Shown: in pieces, positions 8,241 through 17,076 of the stretch
How the letters are laid out: each line of letters begins with the position of its first letter
How positions within the stretch are numbered: position 1 is the stretch's first letter
Assembly: GCF_003628145.1 (NCBI RefSeq)
Contig: NZ_RBZV01000004.1
Coordinates: 358,998-422,997 of the forward strand
Length of the DNA stretch: 64,000 nt
Direction of reading: 5' to 3'
Source: Trinickia fusca
GTDB taxonomy: Bacteria; Pseudomonadota; Gammaproteobacteria; Burkholderiales; Burkholderiaceae
The notes under the pieces: model-generated
Told to the model about the DNA's origin: nothing
What the model saw: only the letters and a program-made list of their open reading frames with translations
Database searches by the model: none
Position numbers and translations under genes: made by a program

Positions 8241-8860
8241 ATCAGGACAGAAACCGGCAGTCAAAATTTGTTTGATATAAGTAAATTAGGTTTACCCGAA
8301 GCCGATTCTTCTTCGACGCACCGTCCAGGTGCCGACCGCCAGGCACGCCTCCTCCGAAGGCGCCATTGGCAATACTGTCGACGATGCGGCCTCACGCATC
8401 GTGTCGCTTGCGTGACAAGCAGTCCTACCTACCCTGAAACGCCCGCCCACATGGCGATTCGAGCGATGAGCCGCATGAGCGCAATGGTTGGCAGTCCTGC
8501 GTGCGCCCACTCTTATTCCGTTTTTCGTCACATGCACCAATGTCATGCATGCGGCGAAGGGGCATGACGATAGCAGCATGAAATTCGCAACCGGAACAAA
8601 TAGATTTAGAGGAAGCAATCTAAACTAGTTGCTTTGATAGTTACAATTGCATTTCGAATAGCTTTCTTAACCAATTCGAATTTCCGCCGATTGCACCGTC
8701 GACTGTCATCGGCGCATGTCCATCATGCTGCATGGCAACAGAGGCGCGCAAGGAGATCGACGTATCGGGGGACTCGAAGGGGGACGTCGCACGTGCAACC
8801 GCCTCCCGCCGAGTGGGTACCAGGCGGAAGGCGGTCAAACGTGCAACTGTCGCTACAGCA

Positions 8861-11632
8861 TCAGAACTTGTACGTCGCGCCGATCTGGGCGAAGCGGCCG
8901 TAGTACATGTACAGCGACTGATCGTAGCCGTTCTGGCTGAGCGTGTTCTGCCAGGCCGGGTCGAACGGAGGTGCGCGATCGAAGATGTTGTTCACGCCGG
9001 CGTACAGCGTCCAGTTCTTGAAGCCCGTGTAGCTCATGAAGAAGTTGAACTGGCTGTAGGACGCCACACTGTCCGCTGCTGCGGTCGGCGCGGCGATAGC
9101 CTGGGTCTGCGAATACGGTCCCGTGTATTCCCAGCTCAGCGTCGCGTTCCACTTGTGGTAAGCCCAGTTCAGCTCGGTATTGCCCTTCCAGCGCGGGAAG
9201 CTGGCGCCGAACGGCTGCGTGATCGCGAAGTTGTTGCCGGCCGAGTCGACCGTCCTGCCATTCGGGAAGCCGATGCGGAAGTGATGGACGTACGCCCAGT
9301 CGCCCGACAGCGTGAAGGTACCGGCCGGCGTCGGCACCGCTTGACGGAACGTGCCTTCGAAACCATCGGTCTCGAGCGAACCCAGGTTGATGTACGGCAG
9401 GTTGATGAACGCGATGTTGCCCTGTGAATCGCGCACAACTTGGCTCGGGTCGTTTTGGGCAACCACTTGATTGAGGTTCGCCTGGCCGATCACGTGGTCG
9501 ATGCTGATCTTGTACCAGTCGAGGCCGAAGTCGGTCGTGCGGGTCGGCGAGAGCTGGAAGCCGATGTTGTAGTTCTTCGTGCGTTCCGGCTGCACAGCGG
9601 TATTACCCGACGTGATCGTCGTCACGAGCGAGTTGCCGAGCTGCTGGAACCCCAGCGTCTTCGAGGGCGTGTTCTCGATGAACGTCGGTGCACGGAAGCC
9701 GCGATTGTACGAACCGTACATCGTGACCTGCTGGATCGGCTGATAGCGCAGAGCGAAGCGCGGCGAGAACGCACCGCCGAAATCGCTGTAGTGATCGTAG
9801 CGGCCCGACTGGCTGAAGGTCAGGTTGCGGATGATCGGAATGTCGAACTGGTAGTAGGCCGCGGCCACGTTACGCGAGCCTTGCACGGTCTGAAGGCCCG
9901 GGTTCAGGGTCGCGCCCGACAGGTATTCCGCACCTGGAGAAATGAACAGACTCTCATGGAGGAACTGCGCGCCGAGACCGAAGCCGACGTCGCCCGTGGG
10001 CAGCTTGAACAGGTTCGGCGTCGACAGCGTCGCGTCAACTGTGTCGAGCTTCGAGATCCCGAAGTTGTTCACGCTCTCGAACAAGCCGTTGAACGCGTTC
10101 GGCGTCGTGGACGGATCCGCGAAATTGAGGGCGCCATTCTGGTAAATGTTCGTTGCGCCCGCCACGGTGGGCCAGTTGGACCAGGTGTTCGTGACCGTGC
10201 TTTGCGAGTGGCTGTACGACGTCGCCCAGTCCCAGTCTCCGCGCGGCAGACTGAACGAGCCCTTGACGCCCATCGAGTAGCGCCAGTAGTTCGAGACGGT
10301 CTTGTCGTCGGTCGCAAACGGGAGGCTCAACGTCAGCGGCGTATCCACGTGGTACGGATTGTACGGATTGCTCGCGGGCACGACGTTGCTGAACGGAGTA
10401 AGCCCCCCCGTCGCCGGGTTGAAGATGAGCGCCGGCGAATTCGGGTTGCCGAACAGCTGAGAGCCGATGTTCGAGTCGGTCGTGTTGCGTGATTCCCAGA
10501 TGTCCGCGAACGCCGTCACGGCATCGCTAATCTTGAAGTCGGCGTGAACCTTGGCGCTCAGGCGCTCGGTCATCGGCATGATGGACGTGTCTTCGGCCGA
10601 ATTGAAGCCGCAAACCGTGCCCGGCAGTCCCGCACTCTGTGTCAGATAGTTGTTGTTCGCGGACTGCACCGAGCCGCCAAAGGCGCATTTGCTCGGCGCC
10701 TGCGCGACCTGGCTACCGTTTACCGTCGGCGACCAGAACGTCGGCGCCATCATGGACAAGCCGCCGGGACGATTCGTGAAGTCCTGGCCCTTCGTCGTGT
10801 CGCGGTCGGCCAGCGTGAAGCCGTTGTTCCTGTAGAAGCTCGCAGCCGCCGTGACGTTGAAGCGATCGGCGTTCAGGTCGCCGAAGCCGCCGAGGATGTT
10901 GAATTTCGTCGTGCCGTCGCCGCCTTGCGTCGACATGCCGTAGCTGCCGTCGAGCTGCAAGCCGCGATAGTTGTGCTTCGTGATGATGTTGACCACGCCC
11001 GCGATGGCGTCGGAACCGTATTGCGACACGGCGCCGGTCTTCACGACTTCAATGCGGTCGATGATGTTCAGCGGCAGCGTGTTCAAGTCGAAGAACGTAT
11101 CGACGCCGTTCGACGAGAACGCATACGGCGCGACGCGCTGACCGTCGACCAGCACGAGCGTGTATTTCATGCTGAGACCGCGCATCGCGATGCCCGCACC
11201 GCCTGCCGCAAAATTGCTGGTCTGGCCTTCGCTCCAGCTGCTCGCCGAGTTGGCCGAGACGCCGCGCAAGAAGTCGGCGACGTTCGTGTAGCCGCTATCC
11301 GAGATGTCCTTCGCGGTGACGGTCTGGACTTGGTTGAAACCGACTTTATCGGCGCTGCGGATCAGAGAACCCGTCACTTCGAAGCGCTGGAGCTGCTGGA
11401 CCTTCTCGCCTTTGGCAGCCGGTGCGGCTGCGGCGGCACCTGACGCGGCGTCGGGAGCAGCCGCCGCCTTTTTCGTCCCGTTCGACTGCGCCGTCGTGGC
11501 GGTCGACGAATTCGTGGTCCCCGTTGCGGCCGGCTGGCTTTGCGCGAAAGCCGATGTGCCCAATACGGCCGTCAACGCCATCTCAGCCCACAGTATCTTT
11601 CTTATTGCCGATCCTAAAGCCGTTTGTTTCAT
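8861..11632 (-). CDS. TonB-dependent outer-membrane receptor 2
   Basis: 923 residues from the ATG at 11632, the site equivalent to the start of receptor 1. Signal peptide to about residue 30 (VLGTSAFA/QSQ), Ala-rich spacer, FEVTGS near 84-89, a plug with DFLRGVSANSASSWSEGQ, IAMRGLSMKYTLVLVDGQRV, IIDRIEVVKTGAVSQYGSDA and AGVVNIITKH, and a barrel ending RFAQIGATYKF. The N-terminus, plug and last strands are nearly the same as in receptor 1. Differences concentrate in the middle, where extracellular loops are expected (e.g. the stretch after TKGQDFTNRPGGLSMM). That fits duplication followed by ligand divergence. The ligand is unknown. Confidence 0.93.
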   Translation of the reverse strand: MKQTALGSAIRKILWAEMALTAVLGTSAFAQSQPAATGTTNSSTATTAQSNGTKKAAAAPDAASGAAAAAPAAKGEKVQQLQRFEVTGSLIRSADKVGFNQVQTVTAKDISDSGYTNVADFLRGVSANSASSWSEGQTSNFAAGGAGIAMRGLSMKYTLVLVDGQRVAPYAFSSNGVDTFFDLNTLPLNIIDRIEVVKTGAVSQYGSDAIAGVVNIITKHNYRGLQLDGSYGMSTQGGDGTTKFNILGGFGDLNADRFNVTAAASFYRNNGFTLADRDTTKGQDFTNRPGGLSMMAPTFWSPTVNGSQVAQAPSKCAFGGSVQSANNNYLTQSAGLPGTVCGFNSAEDTSIMPMTERLSAKVHADFKISDAVTAFADIWESRNTTDSNIGSQLFGNPNSPALIFNPATGGLTPFSNVVPASNPYNPYHVDTPLTLSLPFATDDKTVSNYWRYSMGVKGSFSLPRGDWDWATSYSHSQSTVTNTWSNWPTVAGATNIYQNGALNFADPSTTPNAFNGLFESVNNFGISKLDTVDATLSTPNLFKLPTGDVGFGLGAQFLHESLFISPGAEYLSGATLNPGLQTVQGSRNVAAAYYQFDIPIIRNLTFSQSGRYDHYSDFGGAFSPRFALRYQPIQQVTMYGSYNRGFRAPTFIENTPSKTLGFQQLGNSLVTTITSGNTAVQPERTKNYNIGFQLSPTRTTDFGLDWYKISIDHVIGQANLNQVVAQNDPSQVVRDSQGNIAFINLPYINLGSLETDGFEGTFRQAVPTPAGTFTLSGDWAYVHHFRIGFPNGRTVDSAGNNFAITQPFGASFPRWKGNTELNWAYHKWNATLSWEYTGPYSQTQAIAAPTAAADSVASYSQFNFFMSYTGFKNWTLYAGVNNIFDRAPPFDPAWQNTLSQNGYDQSLYMYYGRFAQIGATYKF

Positions 11633-11965
11633 TTTTCCCATTCTCTCGTCAGTGAAGGCCAAGCTGTATGCGAGAAGGTTTGGCAGGCCCCCTCGCTCGC
11701 GGCACCCCTGCACCGCTCTTTTACTGCTCCCTACAACGCAACCACGACTGCAATACGAACCTGTCTGGAAGGCTTCGTCTAACTTAGATAGGTGTCCTAA
11801 CTCTTTACCGACCCATCGAGCCTGTGAGCATCCGATGGCAAGCAATCATCAAGTCCGCGCAACGCAGCGACGAGACGTGCACGGCCGAGCGCGTCCGAAG
11901 CGCTTAGGAATCCTTAAGCTCTTGCGTAGACTCGCTTCCTGCGAAAAAACGAACAAACGGCAAAC
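11633..11965. other. Upstream region of receptor 2
   Basis: 333 bp without a gene, between the receptor start and the regulator remnant. From about 11810 it matches the DNA upstream of receptor 1, and it carries the weakened inverted repeat at 11900-11921. Confidence 0.5.
11900..11921. promoter_or_regulatory. Weakened copy of the inverted repeat, ahead of receptor 2
   Basis: GCGCTTAGGAATCCTTAAGCTC is the counterpart of 7599-7620. One outer pair is lost but the GCTTA-type arm pairing is kept. Its retention beside a dead regulator would fit cross-regulation by the intact regulator at 7665-8240. Confidence 0.35.
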
Positions 11966-12180
11966 TTAAACAGCTTCGGCGCACCGCCCCGGACGGGCAC
12001 GGCTTCTTCGCCGAGTGTATTGATCATCCATCCTTGCAGACTTCAATTCGTCGTTGCGACGGACTGATTGGCCTCTGTCGGCATATCGACGAAGTGCTGC
12101 AATGTCATCCCCACCTGCCACCAATTTTGCTGCTCAGCACCAGAGCAACGCATGTCTTATCTTGAGTGTCGGGGAACCTT
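11966..12180 (-). pseudogene. Remnant of a second XRE-cupin regulator
   Basis: Aligned with the intact gene at 7665-8240, this stretch keeps the 3' end (stop at 11966-11968, then codons for the PKLF end), a middle block (around CTTCAATTCGTCGTTGCGAC) and the 5' end near CAGCACCAGAGCAACGCATG. Two internal blocks are missing, and the start codon position CAT has become CTT at 12178-12180. About 215 bp remain of 576. It cannot encode a working regulator. The upstream DNA is still conserved, so the loss followed duplication. Confidence 0.85.
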
Positions 12181-12722
12181 AGCAGGACAGAAACCGGCAG
12201 TCAAAATTTGTTTGATATCAGCAAATTAGGTTTACCCGAAGCTGATTCCTCCTCGACGCACCATCCAAGTGCTGACTAGTAGGCATGCCTTCTTAATGAG
12301 CATCGTTGGCAATGTCATCAGCATGCGACCTCACGCGTCGTGTCACTTGCATGACGAGCAGGTCTATCTGCCCCAAAACGCCCTTGCCCATCGCGGTTTG
12401 GGCGATACGCCGCATGAGTGCAATGGTGAGCAGCCCCGCATCCGTCGACTCCCTTCCCACTCATCGTGGCATGCACCAACGTCATGCACTCGACGCAGCG
12501 TCACAACGATAGCAGGATGAAATTTGCCACCGTGGCAATTGTATTTAGAGGAATTCATCTAACCCGGTCAATCCAATAGTTACAATTGCATTTCGAATAG
12601 CTTTCCTAATCAATTCGGATTGGCCGCCAATTTGAACGTTGGCTGTCATCCATGCATCTCCCTCATGTTGCACGGCGTCAGAGCGCACCAGGGCACTCGG
12701 TGAGTCTGGCGTCGTCGGTCGG

Positions 12723-12728
12723 TATACT
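12723..12728 (+). promoter_or_regulatory. Candidate -10 box for the nuclease gene
   Basis: GGTATACT, with TATACT one base from the sigma-70 -10 consensus, 34 bp before the start at 12762. No convincing -35 box was seen at the usual distance. Confidence 0.35.
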
Positions 12729-12761
12729 TCCGCGCCCCCTCACCCTTTTTCCTGGTTATCG

Positions 12762-13511
12762 ATGAAGAAGCTGCTTGTTGGCCTGCTCGCTGCATGGGCC
12801 GCCCACGCCGTCGCCGCCCCCACCTGCCCGCAGTTCGTTCCGAACGCCCAGTTCCCGGTGCTCACGAACGCGAAGATGGCGCCGAAGACTCACCTGCTGT
12901 GCTATTCCGATTTCGCCGTGCTGCACTCGGGCATCACCCATGGCCCGCTCTGGTCCGCCGAACATCTGACGCGCGCGCATCTCGGCGACGCGAAAGAACA
13001 GGTGCGCACCAACAAGTTCTATGAAGAGAGCGCGTTGCCGGCCGGCGACGGCGCCACGCTGGCCGACTACAAACGCAGCGGCTTCGACCGCGGCCATATG
13101 AGCCCCGCCGGCGACCGCTGGAACGGCGAAGCCATGGCAGAATCGTTCACGCTCGCCAACATGGTCCCGCAGAATCGCGACAACAACGAGCATCTGTGGG
13201 CCCACATCGAATCGGCAGTCCGCAAGATCGCCGTCAAGAACGACGAGGCCTATGTGCTGACGGGCCCGATGTTCGCGGGGCGCGAGTTGCACACGATCGG
13301 CGCGAATCGCGTCTTCGTGCCGACCCAGCTGTTCAAGCTCGTCTATGTGCCGTCGACGAAAACGGCGTTCGCGATCGTCGTCGACAACGTCGCTACCGAT
13401 CGCTACGACGTGAAGACGGTGCACGAGCTCGAAGCGATGAGCGGCATGCGCTTCCCGGGCATACCGGAGGCACTCAAGGATCAACGCATCGGAGGACTCA
13501 AAGGTGTCTGA
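12762..13511 (+). CDS. Secreted DNA/RNA non-specific endonuclease
   Basis: 249 residues from the ATG at 12762; an upstream in-frame start at 12639 would bury the signal peptide. N-terminal signal MKKLLVGLLAAWAAHAVA/A, then a NucA/Serratia-type beta-beta-alpha-metal nuclease. The catalytic motif appears as SGFDRGHMSPAGDRW (DRGH), followed by FTLANMVPQNRDNNEHLW with the metal-binding asparagine and the partner glutamate region. Length fits the family. It cleaves DNA and RNA in the periplasm or outside the cell, for nucleotide scavenging or removal of foreign nucleic acid. A candidate -10 is just upstream. The next small gene overlaps its 3' end. Confidence 0.92.
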   Translation: MKKLLVGLLAAWAAHAVAAPTCPQFVPNAQFPVLTNAKMAPKTHLLCYSDFAVLHSGITHGPLWSAEHLTRAHLGDAKEQVRTNKFYEESALPAGDGATLADYKRSGFDRGHMSPAGDRWNGEAMAESFTLANMVPQNRDNNEHLWAHIESAVRKIAVKNDEAYVLTGPMFAGRELHTIGANRVFVPTQLFKLVYVPSTKTAFAIVVDNVATDRYDVKTVHELEAMSGMRFPGIPEALKDQRIGGLKGV

Positions 13512-13767
13512 CTTTCACGCCTATTCGAACGATGACGAAGTGCTCAACATCGCGGGCGACGCACTGACGGTCTCGAACGGCACGACACGCGTGACGATCT
13601 CGGGCACGCTCGAGATCGCGAAGGACCGGCGCGGGCTCGAAGCGGCGCTCGCGCTTAAAGCGGCCGTCGACACAATCGTCGCGGAACTCCAGCGGGCACC
13701 GCTGCCTGCCAAGCTCATTGATGAGCCGCCGGCCCCCACGGGCAGCGTCGAGAACCCGTTCGCCTGA
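13504..13767 (+). CDS. Small conserved-looking hypothetical protein
   Basis: 87 residues from a GTG at 13504 that overlaps the nuclease stop by 8 bp, with GGAGGACTCAAAG just upstream as a good ribosome site. The sequence is acidic at the N-terminus (SDFHAYSNDDEVLNIAGDA), then beta-prone (TVSNGTTRVTISGTLEIA), then an Ala/Leu-rich helix (RGLEAALALKAAVDTIVAEL) and a proline-rich tail ending NPFA. No signal peptide or membrane segment. Overlap and ribosome site suggest translational coupling with the nuclease. I recognise no family. A nuclease partner or inhibitor is only a guess from position. Confidence 0.65.
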   Translation: MSDFHAYSNDDEVLNIAGDALTVSNGTTRVTISGTLEIAKDRRGLEAALALKAAVDTIVAELQRAPLPAKLIDEPPAPTGSVENPFA

Positions 13768-13778
13768 ACGACGCGATC

Positions 13779-13840
13779 GGATAGCGGTTGGGTGGAGCCG
13801 TTCTTCTTCGAATGGCACGTTCAATCGCTTGAAGATCCCG
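13779..13840. repeat. 62-bp direct repeat, left copy
   Basis: Matches 15471-15532 at about 54 of 62 positions without gaps. The two copies bracket the HxlR regulator and quinone oxidoreductase. Read on the minus strand, both copies keep the frame IFKRLNVPF(E/D)EER..PTAIR, and the changes include a synonymous one. They may be remnants of the same short coding segment. Confidence 0.75.
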
Positions 13841-13852
13841 ATTGAGGTTAGC

Positions 13853-14257
13853 TCATGCGGCTGAGCTCGTGCGACGTCGACGCGCTCCCGTTGTTTTCTG
13901 TATTGCCTCGTCTGGCGCAACGTCTTTTACCCGGCGCCCTCGATAGGACTCGCCCCACTCCCTGAGGCTGATCAGCACCGGCGCGAGCGTCGCCCCGAAC
14001 GGCGTTAGCTCGTACTCGACCTTCGGCGGAACTTGCGGGTAGACATGTCGAGCGACGATGCCGTCCGCCTCCAGTTCACGCAATTGCAGCGTCAACATGC
14101 GCTGCGTGGTGTTCGGCATCAGTCGCGTGAGTTCCATGAATCGCTTTTTCTCTTGCAACAAATGAAAGAGGATCACCGGTTTCCACAAGCCGCCGATTAC
14201 GGAAAGCGTGACTTCGACGGCGCAGCCGCTCCTGCCGTTCAAGCGTTTAGGTCGCAT
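13853..14257 (-). CDS. HxlR-family transcriptional regulator
   Basis: 134 residues from the ATG at 14257; a much longer open frame exists upstream but lacks family similarity. The protein begins MRPKRLNGRSGCAVEVTLSV, then IGGLWKPVILFHLLQEKKRF and TRLMPNTTQRMLTLQLRELE, ADGIVARHVYPQVPPKVEY and ELTPFGATLAPVL, the winged helix of the HxlR/DUF24 family. Cys11 lies where redox-sensing members (QorR, YodB) carry their sensor cysteine. It is divergent from a quinone oxidoreductase with a 199-bp gap, the classic QorR-qor arrangement, so it probably represses that gene and responds to quinones or electrophiles. The function is inferred from this layout. Confidence 0.9.
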   Translation of the reverse strand: MRPKRLNGRSGCAVEVTLSVIGGLWKPVILFHLLQEKKRFMELTRLMPNTTQRMLTLQLRELEADGIVARHVYPQVPPKVEYELTPFGATLAPVLISLREWGESYRGRRVKDVAPDEAIQKTTGARRRRTSSAA

Positions 14258-14456
14258 AGCGGGGTTACATACATAATTGATAGTACCTGCGTTAATTGTA
14301 CGTTCTTGCGGTAATCGACGCACGCTCCGACAATCACGACGTGGCCGAGGACCTTCCCCGGCCCCGCGCACCGACCAGCGCGCGCAATCGCCTTTTTGAC
14401 GCCGATGCAATATCGCGCATTGTGTGTCTGTCAATTGACCATCAGGAGTTGCTTCG
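14258..14456. promoter_or_regulatory. Divergent promoter/operator region of HxlR and oxidoreductase
   Basis: 199 bp, AT-rich between 14264 and 14310. It contains two GTAC tetramers (14283-14286 and 14298-14301) 11 bases apart in TAGTACCTGC...AATTGTAC, a spacing plausible for a dimeric winged-helix operator. ATAATTGATAGT-like sequence nearby could supply -10 boxes. The exact promoters were not resolved. Confidence 0.4.
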
Positions 14457-15464
14457 ATGAAAGCCATTACCTTGCGCCAACCCGCCGGACTGGAACAGCT
14501 CAAACGCGTCGATACCGCCGACCCCGGTGCGCCAGCGCCGGGCGAAATCCGCGTGCGCATACACGCGAACTCGCTCAACTTCCATGACCTGAGTGTCGTC
14601 ACAGGACGCCTGCTGACCGCCGACGGTCGCATTCCAATGTCGGACGGCGCGGGCGTTGTCGAAGCGATCGGCGACAACGTGACCGAATTCTCGGTCGGCG
14701 ACACGGTCGTATCGACCTTCTTTCCGCACTGGCTCGACGGCGGCCCGACGCTCGCCGACTTTTCGACGACGCCGGGCGATGGTGTCGACGGGTACGCGTG
14801 CGAGATCGTCGTGCGCCCCGCTCACTGGTTCACACACGCGCCACGGGGCTACAGCCATGTGGAGGCCGCGACATTGCCCACTGCCGGCCTGACCGCGTGG
14901 CGAGCGCTAGTCGTCGACGATGCGCTGAAGGCCGGTGACACTGTGCTCGTTCAGGGTACTGGCGGCGTCTCGATCTTCGCACTGCAGTTCGCGAAGCAGA
15001 TGGGTGCGACCGTCATTGCGACGTCGTCATCCGACGAAAAGCTGGAGAGGGCTGCCGCACTCGGGGCCGATCACCTGATCAACTACCGGCGCAACACCGA
15101 CTGGGCCGCGAACGTGCTCGACATCACGAACGGCCGCGGCGTCGACAACGTCGTCGAAGTCGGCGGCCCGGAAACGCTCGGTCAGTCGATCCGGGCCTGC
15201 CGGATCGGTGGCCATATCGCGCTGATAGGCGTATTGACCGGCATTGCTGGGCAGGTGCCGACGGTCGAGCTGATGCTTCGTCAGCAGAAGCTGCAAGGCC
15301 TGATTGTCGGTAGTCGCAGGCATCAGGTCGACATGATCCGTGCGATCGATGCGAACGGCACCAAACCTGTGATCGACCGTACGTTCCCGCTCGACGAGAT
15401 AGCAGACGCGTTCCGCCACCAAGCGGCCGGCAAGCATTTCGGCAAGGTTTGCCTGTCGCTTTGA
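14457..15464 (+). CDS. Zinc-type alcohol dehydrogenase / quinone oxidoreductase (MDR family)
   Basis: 335 residues, with AGGAGTTGCTTCG before the ATG. An N-terminal GroES-like fold (APGEIRVRIHANSLNFHDL, PMSDGAGVVEAIGDNVTEFS) and a Rossmann domain with VQGTGGVSIFALQFAKQMGA give the medium-chain dehydrogenase/reductase plan. Cysteine ligands of the structural zinc are not obvious, which favours the NADPH:quinone reductase branch. The end is GKHFGKVCLSL. It reduces quinones or related carbonyl compounds with NADPH in the cytoplasm. The HxlR regulator is divergent, and the 62-bp direct repeat begins seven bases after the stop codon. Exact substrate unknown. Confidence 0.9.
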   Translation: MKAITLRQPAGLEQLKRVDTADPGAPAPGEIRVRIHANSLNFHDLSVVTGRLLTADGRIPMSDGAGVVEAIGDNVTEFSVGDTVVSTFFPHWLDGGPTLADFSTTPGDGVDGYACEIVVRPAHWFTHAPRGYSHVEAATLPTAGLTAWRALVVDDALKAGDTVLVQGTGGVSIFALQFAKQMGATVIATSSSDEKLERAAALGADHLINYRRNTDWAANVLDITNGRGVDNVVEVGGPETLGQSIRACRIGGHIALIGVLTGIAGQVPTVELMLRQQKLQGLIVGSRRHQVDMIRAIDANGTKPVIDRTFPLDEIADAFRHQAAGKHFGKVCLSL

Positions 15465-15470
15465 ATCGAC

Positions 15471-15532
15471 GGATCGCGGTTGGCTGTGTCCGTTCTTCGT
15501 CGAATGGCACATTCAATCGCTTGAAGATCGCG
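15471..15532. repeat. 62-bp direct repeat, right copy
   Basis: Second copy of the element at 13779-13840, including the shared block AATCGCTTGAAGATC. Together they bound a 1.63-kb module that holds only the regulator and the oxidoreductase. Confidence 0.75.
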
Positions 15533-15585
15533 CACAGACGTGCCATGTTGCAGGGATCGACGCGCTCGACGAAAGGAGCGGCACC

Positions 15586-16131
15586 GTGAAAACACTGACC
15601 GATCAGCTCACGCAATACGCGGCTTATCACCGCGACCGGCGCAACATCGCCACGCACTTCGTCGGCATACCGATGATCGTCGTGGCGATTGCGGTCCTGT
15701 TGAGCCGGCCGCAATCGACGGTAGGGGTTCTGCCCTTTGCCATCTCGCCGGCTTGGTTGCTCTTCATCGCAGCAAACGTTTTCTACTTCCTGCTCGATGC
15801 CAGTCTCGCGCTGGCGATGGTCGCGCTGTCGATCGTGAGCCTCGCGCTCGGCAGTTGGCTCGCCAATGCGTCGCTCGGCGTATGGCTCGTCTCGGGGCTC
15901 ACCCTGTTCGTGGTCGGCTGGGTCTTTCAATTCGTCGGGCACGTGGCCTACGAACACAAGAAGCCCGCGTTTGCCGACGACATCGTCGGCCTGTTGATCG
16001 GGCCGCTGTTCATCATGGCCGAACTGCTGTTTGCGCTGGGCTGGCGCCCTGCGCTGCGCGAAGCCGTCGAACAGCGCGTGGGGCCTGCGCACGGCAGTGC
16101 CCCGAGCGCGCCCGAGCATCAGGCTCGATGA
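15586..16131 (+). CDS. Mpo1-like / DUF962 membrane protein
   Basis: 181 residues from a GTG at 15586 (GAAAGGAG seven bases before). The N-terminal signature YAAYHRDRRNIATHFVGIPM carries the histidines H15 and H24 typical of the Mpo1/YGL010w family. Three or four hydrophobic spans follow (PMIVVAIAVLL, PAWLLFIAANVFYFLLDA, LFVVGWVFQFVGHVAYEHKK). The second conserved motif is QFVGHVAYEHKKPAF. Yeast Mpo1 is an iron-dependent dioxygenase that shortens 2-hydroxy fatty acids; the bacterial role is largely inferred. It is convergent with the RarD-like gene. Confidence 0.85.
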   Translation: MKTLTDQLTQYAAYHRDRRNIATHFVGIPMIVVAIAVLLSRPQSTVGVLPFAISPAWLLFIAANVFYFLLDASLALAMVALSIVSLALGSWLANASLGVWLVSGLTLFVVGWVFQFVGHVAYEHKKPAFADDIVGLLIGPLFIMAELLFALGWRPALREAVEQRVGPAHGSAPSAPEHQAR

Positions 16132-16173
16132 AGCGGGCCGTACCCGCCCGCGAAGTCATTCGCTCTTGAAACG

Positions 16174-17076
16174 CTAAACGCGCTCCCGCGTCTCGCGCAG
16201 CAACAGCACACTATGCACAGCCGTGATCGCAACTGCGATCCATATCGGCACATACGTAGCCAACTGTTGCGCGGACAACGATTCTCCCAGCAGCGTGACC
16301 GACAGCACGACGAGCAAAACCGGCTCGACATAGCCGAGGATGCCGAACAGCGCCATCGGCAGCAGGCGGCTGGCCCTCGCATAGCAACCGAGCGCAACCG
16401 TACTGAGCGCGCCCAACCCCGGCAGCCATACGGTCAACAACATCATGTGATCGAACGCCGCGCGTGCGGTAGCACTTGTCGCCACCAGCAGCAAGGCTAC
16501 GGGTAGCAACAGCAGCATTTCGGCGGCAAACGTCACGAGCGAATCGGCACCGATCGTGCGGCGAAGCACGAAATACGGCGGATAGCCGAGCGCAACCAGA
16601 AGCGTCGGCCACGAAAACGCGTGCGTCATCCACAATTCATGCGCCACGCCGAGCGCCGCGCACGCGACAGCAAGCCATTGCAGCGGAACCAGTTCCTCGC
16701 GATAGTGGAAGCGGCCAACCAGCACCATCGTCAGCGGCAGCAGAAAATACCCGAGCGACACTTCGAGCACGCGGCCATGCAGCGGTGCCCACAAGAACAA
16801 CCACAGTTGCACCCCGAGCAGCGCCGTCGACGCGACGAGCGTCACCGCCACCCGTGGCTGCGTGCAAACACGCAAGGCCAGTTCGACGAGCTGCGGCACG
16901 CGCCCGCGCAACACCAGCAATGCGAGTGCGCCGAACGCAGTCCACACGATGCGCCACGCGAAAATGTCGAGACCGCCGAGCGGCGCGAGCAGCCGCGTAT
17001 ACGCCGGTAGCAGCGCAAACAGCGCAGAGGAGCCTACCGAAAGTGCAATGCCCCTGCCCGTATTGAGCGCCGTCAT
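16174..17076 (-). CDS. rarD: RarD-type EamA/DMT superfamily transporter
   Basis: 300 residues with ten predicted hydrophobic spans. The opening GIALSVGSSALFALLPAYTR and FAWRIVWTAFGALALLVLRG, and internal VSLGYFLLPLTMVLVGRFHY and RLLPMALFGILGYVEPVLLV, are typical of the RarD/EamA family. RarD proteins are inner-membrane exporters or permeases of unsettled substrate (E. coli rarD is annotated as a chloramphenicol-sensitivity protein). The start codon directly follows the acylphosphatase stop (TGA-ATG), so the two are co-translated. The family is clear; substrate unknown. Confidence 0.85.
   Translation of the reverse strand: MTALNTGRGIALSVGSSALFALLPAYTRLLAPLGGLDIFAWRIVWTAFGALALLVLRGRVPQLVELALRVCTQPRVAVTLVASTALLGVQLWLFLWAPLHGRVLEVSLGYFLLPLTMVLVGRFHYREELVPLQWLAVACAALGVAHELWMTHAFSWPTLLVALGYPPYFVLRRTIGADSLVTFAAEMLLLLPVALLLVATSATARAAFDHMMLLTVWLPGLGALSTVALGCYARASRLLPMALFGILGYVEPVLLVVLSVTLLGESLSAQQLATYVPIWIAVAITAVHSVLLLRETRERV

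Larger units (their letters stand above)
7510..8750. repeat. Tandem duplication, copy 1 of the non-receptor part
   Basis: This stretch (receptor upstream region, regulator gene and about 480 bp beyond it) is recognisably similar to 11810-12690. Shared landmarks include ATGGCAAGCAA, CGAAAAAACGAACAAACGGC, CGGCAGTCAAAATTTGTTTG, AATTAGGTTTACCCGAAGC and TTACAATTGCATTTCGAATA. With the paralogous receptors next to each copy, the duplicated unit is about 4 kb (4537-8750 against 8861-12690). 8265-8860 itself carries no gene I can support. Confidence 0.85.
11810..12690. repeat. Tandem duplication, copy 2 of the non-receptor part
   Basis: Counterpart of 7510-8750, about 360 bp shorter because most of the regulator gene has been deleted in two blocks. 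The DNA beyond the regulator (12181-12690) still aligns along its length with 8265-8750 but has many substitutions. I find no gene in 12181-12761. Confidence 0.85.

Noticed and set aside
8265-8860. Short open frames on both strands upstream of the XRE-cupin gene
   Set aside because: The frames are not kept in the duplicated copy at 12181-12690, so the region is not coding.
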